Assembly (NCBI GenBank): GCA_030668645.1
Contig: DAOVFC010000021.1
Coordinates: 1 to 7,456 of the forward strand
Direction: 5' to 3'
DNA length: 7,456 bases
Origin: Candidatus Bathyarchaeota archaeon
GTDB taxonomy: Archaea; Thermoproteota; Bathyarchaeia; Bathyarchaeales; Bathycorpusculaceae
The notes below the pieces were generated by a model. That model worked only from the letters and a program-made list of their open reading frames with translations, searched no databases and was not told the DNA's origin. The position numbers were made by a program, and so were the translations under genes. Within the stretch, counting starts at the first letter, position 1. Each line of letters opens with the position of its first letter. Positions 1 to 5,688 of the stretch are shown one piece after another.

Positions 1-378
1 ATAGAACAGTTCTACAAGCACATAAGTCAAGGAAAACTCATGGGTGGGAGATGTAAGAGATGCGGAGCGATTCACCTCCCGCCGAGACCAGTGTGCAGCA
101 AATGCTTCTCGAAAGAGTTTGAATGGGTCGAAATCCCTCCCAAAGGAAAACTGCTGACGTACACCATCATTCATGTAGCTCCAACACAGTTCCAATCGAT
201 GGCACCGTACGCCGTGGGCATAATCCAGCTTGAAAACGGCTTAAAAATACCGGGCATAATCAGGGATGTGACTGCAGAGGATGTCAAAATAGGGATAAAC
301 CTCAAGGTGATCTTCAACTCTTCCGTTGCGACTTCGCAGTGGCCCCAGTGGCCCAGATACTACTTCAAACCAACCTAA
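1..378 (+). CDS. DUF35 / OB-fold zinc-ribbon acyl-CoA-associated protein, 5' partial
   Basis: This is the last 125 codons of a small zinc-ribbon/OB-fold (DUF35, ChsH2-like) protein. Such proteins usually partner thiolase/HMG-CoA-synthase-like enzymes in archaea and are thought to help acyl-CoA or acetoacetyl-CoA transfer. The frame is open from base 1: the codons before the ATG at 40 read IEQFYKHISQGKL, the normal family N-terminus, so ATG 40 is internal and the real start is upstream of the window. Two CxxC pairs (window codons 18/21 and 32/35, CKRC and CSKC) form the rubredoxin-like zinc ribbon, followed by the OB-fold (GKLLTYTIIHVAP, then YAVGIIQLENGLKIPGII). A thiolase gene is likely just before base 1, inferred from typical family neighbourhoods. 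The gene ends 13 bp from the convergent HAD gene. Family confidence is high; the substrate is not determined by the sequence. Confidence 0.9.
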   Translation: MEQFYKHISQGKLMGGRCKRCGAIHLPPRPVCSKCFSKEFEWVEIPPKGKLLTYTIIHVAPTQFQSMAPYAVGIIQLENGLKIPGIIRDVTAEDVKIGINLKVIFNSSVATSQWPQWPRYYFKPT

Positions 379-391
379 ACTCTGAGTTCTC

Positions 392-1090
392 TTACGATTT
401 GTACACTTCTATTGTTTTGTTTGTTTCTTCAACCAAGGTAGGCAGGTCTGTGAGCGATGTGATAACATAGTTCGCTCCTGAAGCAATCAGCTCCTGCATG
501 GAAGAGACTCCGCTTCGTAAACCCACAGCGATCACCTTCAGCTCTCGGGCACATCTCATGTCGCTGCTTCCGTCGCCCACGACTATTGCTTCATCCGGGT
601 TAACCATCAACGCCTTCAAAGCGGTTTCAAGATGTTCCGGATTCGGTTTGACGTACCTCACACTGTTTCTGGGAATTACTGCATCGAAAAAATCTGCTAT
701 TCTGAAGCGTTTTAAAATGTAGTTTGTGGATTTTTCGCTGTTGATCGTGAATAATGCCGTTCTCAGATTTGTTTTTCGCAGAGTCTTCAACGTTTCCGTC
801 ACACCGGGAAGCAAGCTCGTGTCCTTCGCTGCCTCAAGCTCGTGTCTTTCGGCTATCGCCAGAGCTCCCTCACGAATTTCTTCAAAGGCCTTCGCAGTTT
901 TGTTGTTGTTCTTTAAGAAGATCCCCGCTTTTTTCAGCATCTCGAATATGCTTTCGTTTGTCGACAGGATTGAGGCTGGAAGCCCCTCCTTTATGAGGAA
1001 GCCTCTAACCTCCGCCCTCACGGCTTTGTAGTCAAGGTTGAAGTCCGCGATCGTTCCGTCGAGATCGAAGATTACGGCTTTAATCAACAT
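392..1090 (-). CDS. HAD-superfamily hydrolase (phosphoglycolate phosphatase-like)
   Basis: A 232-aa haloacid-dehalogenase-type phosphatase, full length for the family. Motif I is FDLDGT (nucleophile Asp9, acid/base Asp11). Motif II is the Thr in LFTINS (Thr115), motif III is the Lys in VKPNP (Lys148) and motif IV is GDGSSD (Asp173 and Asp177, Mg2+ ligands). A helical cap of about 75 residues (roughly 18-92) lies between motifs I and II, as in subclass-I/phosphoglycolate phosphatase-like enzymes. It probably removes phosphate from a small cytoplasmic metabolite, but the substrate cannot be read from sequence. The ATG at 1090 places motif I eight residues in, as usual. A GTGAAA lies just upstream, and a TATA-like AAGTATAT near 1144-1151 would give a start around 1120. 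It is convergent with the zinc-ribbon gene. No link to metal transport is evident. Confidence 0.88.
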   Translation of the reverse strand: MLIKAVIFDLDGTIADFNLDYKAVRAEVRGFLIKEGLPASILSTNESIFEMLKKAGIFLKNNNKTAKAFEEIREGALAIAERHELEAAKDTSLLPGVTETLKTLRKTNLRTALFTINSEKSTNYILKRFRIADFFDAVIPRNSVRYVKPNPEHLETALKALMVNPDEAIVVGDGSSDMRCARELKVIAVGLRSGVSSMQELIASGANYVITSLTDLPTLVEETNKTIEVYKS

Positions 1091-1140
1091 AGTGTTTCAC
1101 GTGCGCTTTCGGGTTGGGAGCCTCTAATCACGCCTTGAAA

Positions 1141-1154
1141 GAGATATACTTTAC
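1141..1154 (-). promoter_or_regulatory. Candidate TATA box for the HAD gene
   Basis: On the minus strand the stretch reads CGTAAAGTATATC. An archaeal TATA element here would place the transcription start about 26 bp downstream, near 1120, leaving a leader of about 30 nt before the ATG at 1090. This rests on position and composition only. Confidence 0.35.
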
Positions 1155-1361
1155 GGTGGAGAGTTGTTAGCGAAGGTGAACTTTGTGATAAGCCGAAAAG
1201 AGCCAGCAAGCACAAAGAAGATGAACGATAAACGATCACAAATTGAACGAATCTTGATTTCATTTTCGCCGCATAGCATTTGAGAAAATAGGGAGCAAAA
1301 TTTTTGGGCACTAAGATTATTGAGAAAAAAGGGAAAGTTAGTGAAAAAGCATTCGCCTGTC

Positions 1362-1622
1362 TTAGACGAAACTATAGCTGGCATAAAGTGACCATATTGC
1401 TTTGGCTTTTTGTCTTTCCATTTCCAGCAATTGGGCATTTATTTCTCCAAGTGTATCATACGCCGGAAGAGTATCGGGCGGTTCTTTCCTTGAAACCTGC
1501 AAATCTGATGTTGACTCATTGACGATTATCTTAAATGTCTTCTTGAGTGATGTGAGATACCATGTGGTGTAGACTGTGAAACAAGCTACTGATTTGGACA
1601 GCATTACTCCCAACATACTCAA
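1362..1622 (-). CDS. Possible small hypothetical protein (86 aa)
   Basis: I do not recognise this frame. It starts at TTG 1622, or at ATG 1616 two codons later, with GAGGGAAT six bases before the TTG as a possible ribosome-binding site. The product has a moderately hydrophobic N-terminal third (residues about 3-24, MLGVMLSKSVACFTVYTTWY), then a basic stretch, and an amphipathic C-terminal helix-like part (GEINAQLLEMERQKAKAIW). Codons are plausible for the neighbourhood (ATA, AGA/AGG, TCA, ACA). Against it are the lack of a known family and its position alone in a long low-signal gap. It may be a remnant of a larger membrane protein or a chance frame. The hairpin at 1653-1687 lies about 30 bp upstream of its start. 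Confidence 0.22.
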   Translation of the reverse strand: MSMLGVMLSKSVACFTVYTTWYLTSLKKTFKIIVNESTSDLQVSRKEPPDTLPAYDTLGEINAQLLEMERQKAKAIWSLYASYSFV

Positions 1623-1652
1623 CCTATTCCCTCTGATGTGGCCGTGTTCTAC

Positions 1653-1687
1653 ACAGATACAATATGTCCTGCGTAGGACATATCTGT
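1653..1687. repeat. Long inverted repeat / bulged hairpin
   Basis: ATATGTCCT and AGGACATAT form a perfect 9-bp stem around a GCGT loop (1662-1683). The stem extends further: the right side ATCTGT pairs with ACAGAT at 1653-1658 if five bases (1659-1663) bulge out, giving a 13-bp stem in total. On the plus strand it is followed by TTTT. It could be an operator for a dimeric regulator, a structured RNA element or part of a mobile-element end. Confidence 0.6.
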
Positions 1688-1776
1688 TTTAGGTATAACG
1701 TGTCGTAAGATATAAGGCTTTTGGCACGTTCCAAATAGAAAGCTCTGCAACTTTTCAGGTGATTAGATTCCATTCG

Positions 1777-1801
1777 GGGTTTAGAGCGGTGAAATAAACC
1801 C
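1777..1801. repeat. Short inverted repeat GGGTTTA/TAAACCC
   Basis: Perfect 7-bp arms GGGTTTA (1777-1783) and TAAACCC (1795-1801) flank an 11-base spacer. No gene ends immediately before it on either strand, so a terminator role is not supported. It may be incidental. Confidence 0.3.
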
Positions 1802-1936
1802 TTATTAGCGTATGTCAGTCACCATGATAATAGATTCGTGGCAACCAGATGTCAAATGAATAAATAATTGTTAGTTGACATGTTGCAGAGGGTAAATTGA
1901 ATAACCAGCTTGGAACATAATCTATCATGATGAGAT

Positions 1937-2152
1937 ATGGGCGTTGAAGCATACGTAAAAGACACGCTCTGGCCGATACTTGTTGAAACAGTCCACGCTC
2001 TGGTCATGTATCCTCCTCACAAGGCTTACACGAGAGACGTTATTCTTCACGAAAAACCGGATATAAAGCCAAGCGAGTTGGCTGCAAAGCTTGGCGTACC
2101 TCTGGGCGAAGCCTTAGTAATTCTCTACGAGTTGAAAAATCAAATAACGTGA
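1937..2152 (+). CDS. Small winged-helix/HTH-like protein (71 aa)
   Basis: A 71-residue protein with a helix-turn-helix pattern in its C-terminal half: KPSELAAKLGVPLGEALVIL (residues about 44-63) reads like the recognition core of a winged-helix domain, with AAKLGV as helix-turn and GEALVILYEL as the next helix. The N-terminal half (VKDTLWPILVETVHALVMYP) looks like an amphipathic helix that could mediate dimerisation. The ATG at 1937 is the first in frame, and TGATGAG lies just upstream. AT-rich TATA-like stretches lie at about 1857-1868 and 1893-1902. The 3' end overlaps the convergent wtpC end by 13 bp. It could be a small DNA-binding regulator or an archaeal protein of unknown role. A link to the wtp operon is only suggested by position. 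Confidence 0.7.
   Translation: MGVEAYVKDTLWPILVETVHALVMYPPHKAYTRDVILHEKPDIKPSELAAKLGVPLGEALVILYELKNQIT
2135..2139 (-). terminator. Oligo-T stretch right after wtpC
   Basis: The wtpC stop TGA is followed at once by TTTTT on the minus strand. Short T-runs are enough for archaeal intrinsic termination. It lies inside the 3' end of the convergent 71-aa gene, so the transcripts of the two genes may overlap. The run is short, so support is weak. Confidence 0.3.
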
Positions 2153-3189
2153 ACCGCCGAAGCCTTAAAGGACAGATAAACTTCCGAGCCTTTCTTAAGC
2201 CTCATCTCCAGAAACGACCTTTTCGTGATCAACGCAGCGAAGGAAGAGTTGTCCACGCTAACAATCAAACTCACAAAGGCATCCATGTCCACGAAATCCA
2301 TGATGGCTCCTTTCAACGTGTTCCGCACACTCGATTTGAACAAGCGTTCAGACACAATTATGTCGTCTGGTCGAACGCCTACCACGCACTTTCCAACTTT
2401 TTCCGTTACGGCTTCAATTACGACGCCGCCTATGTCGATTTTGGCGACGTTTTTCTGGTTCTCAATCACTTCGCCGTCAAACAGGTTTTCGAATCCAACA
2501 AACCTAGCTACATAGTCGTCTCGAGGCTTGTGGAAAACCTGCTCTGGTGAACCCGTTTGAACGATTGCTCCGTCTTTCATTACTGCCAAACGGTCGGCGA
2601 GGATGAAGGCTTCAACCTGATTGTGTGTAACGTGAACGGTTGTGATTTCAAGCTCTTCGTGCAGTCTTTTCAGTTCACTCTGCAATTTTTTCTGCGTGTT
2701 GACATCTAAGGCGCTTAACGGCTCATCCAACAGGAGAACTTCAGGCTTTATGATTAAGGCTCTAGCAAGAGCTGTCTTCTGCTGCTCGCCGCCACTAAGC
2801 GTGTTGGGAAATCTGTCACGGAGAGGGATTAGACCAGTGAGTTCCAAGACATCGTTTGTGGCTTTTTTGCGCTCGGCTGGTGGGATACCGTGCATTTTCA
2901 AGCCGAACTCAACGTTCTCCTTAACAGTCATGTGAGGGAAAAGCATGTAGTCTTGATAGACGAACCCTACCTTCCTCTTTTCCGGAGGGGAATCCGTAAC
3001 ATTTTCCCCGTTAATCCATATTTCTCCGCTGTCTGGAGAATGAAAACCAACAATCATTTCAAGAAGCAGAGTTTTTCCAGCTCCGGTTGGGCCTAGAATA
3101 ACGAGATATTCTTTGTTCTTCACCTCCAAGTTTATGTTCTTGAGAGAAAAGTCTTTCCAGCTTTTGTGTAAATCTTTGATCTTTATCAT
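2140..3189 (-). CDS. wtpC: Tungstate/molybdate ABC transporter ATP-binding protein WtpC
   Basis: A 349-aa ATPase that powers oxyanion import on the cytoplasmic face of WtpB. Visible motifs are Walker A GPTGAGKT (33-40), Q-loop Gln79 in VYQD, signature LSGGEQ (131-136), Walker B VLLLDE (151-156), D-loop SALD (159-162) and switch His189. A C-terminal extension (about 282-349) has the size and pattern of the TOBE/MOP-like regulatory domain of ModC/WtpC/CysA-type ATPases, which in relatives can bind oxyanion and inhibit transport. The frame is open upstream to 3381, but those 64 extra residues are antisense-like read-through of the permease frame. The ATG at 3189 gives the family N-terminus MIKIKDLHKSW, and its ATGA overlaps the wtpB stop by 4 bp, with GGAAGAG just upstream. 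Tungstate versus molybdate specificity is set by the binding protein, not by this subunit. Confidence 0.93.
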   Translation of the reverse strand: MIKIKDLHKSWKDFSLKNINLEVKNKEYLVILGPTGAGKTLLLEMIVGFHSPDSGEIWINGENVTDSPPEKRKVGFVYQDYMLFPHMTVKENVEFGLKMHGIPPAERKKATNDVLELTGLIPLRDRFPNTLSGGEQQKTALARALIIKPEVLLLDEPLSALDVNTQKKLQSELKRLHEELEITTVHVTHNQVEAFILADRLAVMKDGAIVQTGSPEQVFHKPRDDYVARFVGFENLFDGEVIENQKNVAKIDIGGVVIEAVTEKVGKCVVGVRPDDIIVSERLFKSSVRNTLKGAIMDFVDMDAFVSLIVSVDNSSFAALITKRSFLEMRLKKGSEVYLSFKASAVHVI

Positions 3190-3986
3190 TGTCTCTTCCA
3201 CTTGGGTAATCTTGAGAGGGCGAAGATGGCGAGGCAGATCAGAATCAGCAACACGGATATTGGCCTCGAAACCGCTAATCCAAAGGTTGTAAACCATTCG
3301 TAAATTAAGATTGGTGCGGACCTTGGAAAATATGCAAGTATCAAAATTGCGGAAAATTCGCTTATCCCACGTGCCCAGCATTGGAGCATTCCGTTAAATA
3401 TGGATGGAAAAGCTAAGGGAAACGTTATTTTTAAGAAGGCTTTCCACTGTGAAGCTCCAAGGGAACGGGCAACATTTTCCAATCTTGGGTCGATGGTTTT
3501 GAAGCCTTCTTTCGCTGTATTAACAACGTATGGAAAACTCATGAAAAGCATAGCGACTATAACCCCGGGAAAATCGTCCTGAAATATTATTCCTAACGTT
3601 TTTAAGGGGGCTCCGATCACGCCGGAACGGTTGAAAACTGCATAGAGAGCTATTCCTGCAACGACGTGAGGGATCATCATGGGGATGTCTAGAATTCCTT
3701 CTATTATGCTTTTACCCCAAAAATCGTTTCGTGCTAAGAAGTAAGCTAAGGGCACGCCGAAAAAGAAAGCAACTAACGTAGAGAAGGTTGTTGCTGATAT
3801 GCTGATCCATATGGCGTTTATCACAACTGGATCCTTGATAACGCTGATGAAGGTGGGAATATCCATAATCTGCTTGTAGAACATGTTTCCTAGTGTGATG
3901 CAAACGAGGGCTATGAGGAACAAACCTAAAAAGAGAAATAGAACAGAAAATTTATCAACTTTCGTTTCTTCCCACCATCCTCTCAA
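3186..3986 (-). CDS. wtpB: Tungstate/molybdate ABC transporter permease WtpB
   Basis: A 266-aa membrane subunit of the ModB/CysTW-type binding-protein-dependent permease family, usual length. Hydrophobic segments lie at about 13-33, 56-82, 93-115, 138-158, 190-218 and 240-258, in keeping with six helices. The cytoplasmic EAA loop that docks onto the ATPase is clear: ENVARSLGASQWKAFLKITF (170-189) with the invariant Gly177. The start is TTG at 3986, preceded by a strong Shine-Dalgarno GGGAGGAAGG; its TTGA overlaps the upstream wtpA stop by 4 bp, and its own stop overlaps the wtpC ATG by 4 bp, so the three genes are almost certainly translationally coupled. The ATG four bases on is out of frame. 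The ABC family is certain; tungstate/molybdate rather than another anion is inferred from the WtpA neighbours. Confidence 0.92.
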   Translation of the reverse strand: MRGWWEETKVDKFSVLFLFLGLFLIALVCITLGNMFYKQIMDIPTFISVIKDPVVINAIWISISATTFSTLVAFFFGVPLAYFLARNDFWGKSIIEGILDIPMMIPHVVAGIALYAVFNRSGVIGAPLKTLGIIFQDDFPGVIVAMLFMSFPYVVNTAKEGFKTIDPRLENVARSLGASQWKAFLKITFPLAFPSIFNGMLQCWARGISEFSAILILAYFPRSAPILIYEWFTTFGLAVSRPISVLLILICLAIFALSRLPKWKRQ

Positions 3987-5068
3987 CCTTCCTCCCTAAC
4001 AAGAGGTTTAAGAGCATTAGGTATCCTCTTCAGATTATCTGTTACGGCAGGAGATATCATAGGATGATAGAGAGAGCTAAATATCTCTTGTCCATCTAAC
4101 CCTAAAATGAACTTTACAAACGCTGCTGCAAGTTCCTTGTGAGGTGCGTTTTCAGGTATAGTTATTCCGTAGACGATTGGCTCACCAGTGCGTTCAGTAC
4201 CTACAGACGCGAACCTTTGGAGCATAAAATGCACTTTGACCTTTTTGTAGAAACTCTCGTGTTTTGCAGAGCCGAGATCAATCTCAGAAGGCAGTTCTAA
4301 GAATTTCAGTCCATGTTGTAACGCTACACTTCTGTATTGAAACGCGTAGTTGAGACCACCAGACTCAAGAAGAGCGAGCAATTGAACGCTTCCACCTCTG
4401 AGGACAATTTTTTCGCTTCTCGGTTCTAACACTTCCGGAACTAAGATGATGTATGAGTCATCGGTTTTAGTCGCTGAGATTTTCGGATAGAAGTTCTGTG
4501 TTATCAAGTTTTTGAATAGCGTTGCGTTTTCATAGTGTAACTCGGCGAGTTGGCACACCATCAACGCTCTGTATCCGCATGCGTCAAGAACGGGGTTTGA
4601 AAATCCTATGGTTACACCCTCTCGTTCCAGTATGGTGTACCAGTTTGTAGAGTTAATCTCGTCTACGTATTTGCTCTTTTCTTGGTTGTACGCTAATACC
4701 ACATCGTTTTTTGCAAATTTAATGTACCAACTAGCATAGCTCTCGTTTGTGCCGGGAATCTCAACAGTGTACATCATATCAGGAATGAGAGAACAGTCCG
4801 CTACCATCAGCGCATCTGCTTCCTCATGAATCTCTGTGACGTGCCTAATTACCTGAATGCTTCCATGCCCTTCTATTTCTGCATCTACATCAGGATGCTG
4901 CTGTTCAAAATGTTTCTCCGCTTTTTCAAGCGGCATCATCAAGCTTCCAGCGCACAGTACTCTGACAACTTTCTTGCTTTTTGTAAATGACAGAAAAAAG
5001 GTTGAGTAGACAAATGCTGTTGTGACAATTATTACAGCTGTTATTGCTACCACGTGTTTGGCGTTCAC
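3983..5068 (-). CDS. wtpA: WtpA-like tungstate/molybdate-binding protein, divergent paralogue
   Basis: A 361-aa extracellular solute-binding protein of the WtpA/ModA family with an N-terminal membrane anchor or signal (about 5-28), positively charged residues after it and no lipobox. Family landmarks are present: AGSL (40-43), HGS (68-70), SLIPDMMY (93-100), NPVLDACGYRALM (158-170), YAFQYRSVALQH (241-252) and IVYGITIP (298-305). The putative ligand Asp162 is kept, but the position that in its operon paralogue is Asp228 (SVDL) is Gln229 here; GLDY has become GLNY (Asn240) and AFEY has become AFQY (Gln244). HAGS is CAGS, and ASADYS is MVADCS. These changes suggest altered oxyanion coordination. 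The start is GTG 5068 with GGTGA five bases upstream. It lies 29 bp after the fused paralogue and overlaps wtpB by 4 bp, so it is the binding protein closest to the transporter core. Confidence 0.88.
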   Translation of the reverse strand: MNAKHVVAITAVIIVTTAFVYSTFFLSFTKSKKVVRVLCAGSLMMPLEKAEKHFEQQHPDVDAEIEGHGSIQVIRHVTEIHEEADALMVADCSLIPDMMYTVEIPGTNESYASWYIKFAKNDVVLAYNQEKSKYVDEINSTNWYTILEREGVTIGFSNPVLDACGYRALMVCQLAELHYENATLFKNLITQNFYPKISATKTDDSYIILVPEVLEPRSEKIVLRGGSVQLLALLESGGLNYAFQYRSVALQHGLKFLELPSEIDLGSAKHESFYKKVKVHFMLQRFASVGTERTGEPIVYGITIPENAPHKELAAAFVKFILGLDGQEIFSSLYHPMISPAVTDNLKRIPNALKPLVREEG

Positions 5069-5097
5069 TGTTTCACCGGTTGTTGATACTTCAGCTT

Positions 5098-5688
5098 TTA
5101 TGGAGAGAAAACAATGTCTATCTCAACGACGTTTCGTATCCTCTCGGATTTTTCTAGGTCTGAACCTACAAGTCTAAGCGGCCAGTATTTTTCAGGTAGA
5201 GGTTTTCCGTTCAACTCGTTTGCGACAATGATGTTGTCGTTTCGTTTTATTCTATGGCTTCCAAGAGTTATGTTGTAACCGTCGCTGGCGATTATTTTAA
5301 CGGTGTACCCCGCATCTGCAAGTGTGTCGTTGAAAGCGCCTTCTCCATGCTTTAGTTCATCGTCCACTCGCCCGACTAACAGACATAACGGTATCCCTCT
5401 CCACGTTTGATTTTTACTATCAGTCCATGTAACCTCGTGACAACTCACGCCTGATTCAAACGTTGCACCGTCCACTACCTCAGTAATGGAGCCGTTTAAT
5501 GTTAGCGCCCATTCCTCCACGACACTTCTAACTTCTATCTTATTTACCCATTTGACCCAATAATGCCCTTCGGTCACAAGTTTCTCGGAGCCCACTATTA
5601 CCAGTCTAAGAGAACCCCCGTGCTCCTCTGAAAGCCACTCGCCGTCTTCTTCGTAAGCCAACACCATCTCTAGTTCTCCATGAGGCAC
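5098..5688 (-). CDS. C-terminal part of frameshifted WtpA fusion: tandem sulfite-oxidase-fold (molybdopterin-binding-like) domains
   Basis: This frame carries the continuation of the upstream WtpA fusion in the +1 frame. Residues about 2-53 complete the first sulfite-oxidase-type molybdopterin-binding-like domain (LEMVLAYEEDGEWLSEEHGG, then SLRLVIVG and YWVKWVNKIEV). Residues about 58-195 form a second copy: WALTLNG, GVSCHE with a conserved-position Cys83, WRGIPLCLLV, DGYNITL, VANELNGKPLP, PLRLVG and NVVEIDIVF. The frame has no credible start of its own: GTG 5688 sits inside the GGAGGAGGTG and ATG 5667 is about 20 bases from it. The true product is therefore probably a single protein of about 635-645 residues after frame correction. 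These domains normally bind molybdopterin in sulfite-oxidase/MsrP-like enzymes; here they would be outside the membrane, and cofactor binding is unproven. The stop TAA lies 29 bp before the next gene. Confidence 0.75.
   Translation of the reverse strand: MPHGELEMVLAYEEDGEWLSEEHGGSLRLVIVGSEKLVTEGHYWVKWVNKIEVRSVVEEWALTLNGSITEVVDGATFESGVSCHEVTWTDSKNQTWRGIPLCLLVGRVDDELKHGEGAFNDTLADAGYTVKIIASDGYNITLGSHRIKRNDNIIVANELNGKPLPEKYWPLRLVGSDLEKSERIRNVVEIDIVFSP

Larger units (their letters stand above)
1091..1936. other. 846-bp intergenic region with little coding signal
   Basis: No recognised protein or RNA gene lies between the HAD gene and the 71-aa gene. Short frames on both strands between 1084 and 1522 translate to low-complexity, Phe/Ser-rich proteins without family features. 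I found no tRNA T-loop (GGTTCRA) and no repeat array. Two inverted repeats stand out (1653-1687 and 1777-1801), and one minus-strand frame (1362-1622) has fairly gene-like codons; these are listed separately. The stretch could be decayed sequence, a regulatory region or an unrecognised small RNA locus. Confidence 0.5.

Noticed and set aside
40..378. Zinc-ribbon gene starting at ATG 40
   Set aside because: The frame stays open to base 1, and the codons before ATG 40 encode the usual family N-terminus (EQFYKHISQGKL), so the gene is truncated by the window edge.
498..1031. Plus-strand frames across the HAD gene
   Set aside because: They are antisense shadows of a gene with all four HAD motifs.
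1084..1522. Frames 1084-1311 (-), 1151-1438 (-) and 1304-1522 (+)
   Set aside because: They overlap each other on both strands, their products are Phe/Ser/Lys-rich with no recognisable motif, and no convincing ribosome-binding sites precede them.
1777..1801. GGGTTTA/TAAACCC hairpin as a transcription terminator
   Set aside because: No gene ends next to it on either strand and the following T content is low.
2149..3096. Plus-strand frames across wtpC
   Set aside because: They are antisense to a fully supported ABC ATPase and have no motifs of their own.
3190..3381. 64-residue N-terminal extension of WtpC
   Set aside because: It overlaps the wtpB coding sequence, lacks any family similarity, and the ATG at 3189 gives the standard ATPase start with a 4-bp ATGA overlap.
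5667..5688. Independent translation start for the C-terminal fragment at GTG 5688 or ATG 5667
   Set aside because: GTG lies inside the Shine-Dalgarno-like run and ATG is about 20 bases away, and either would cut a conserved domain in two; a frameshift in one gene explains the data better.
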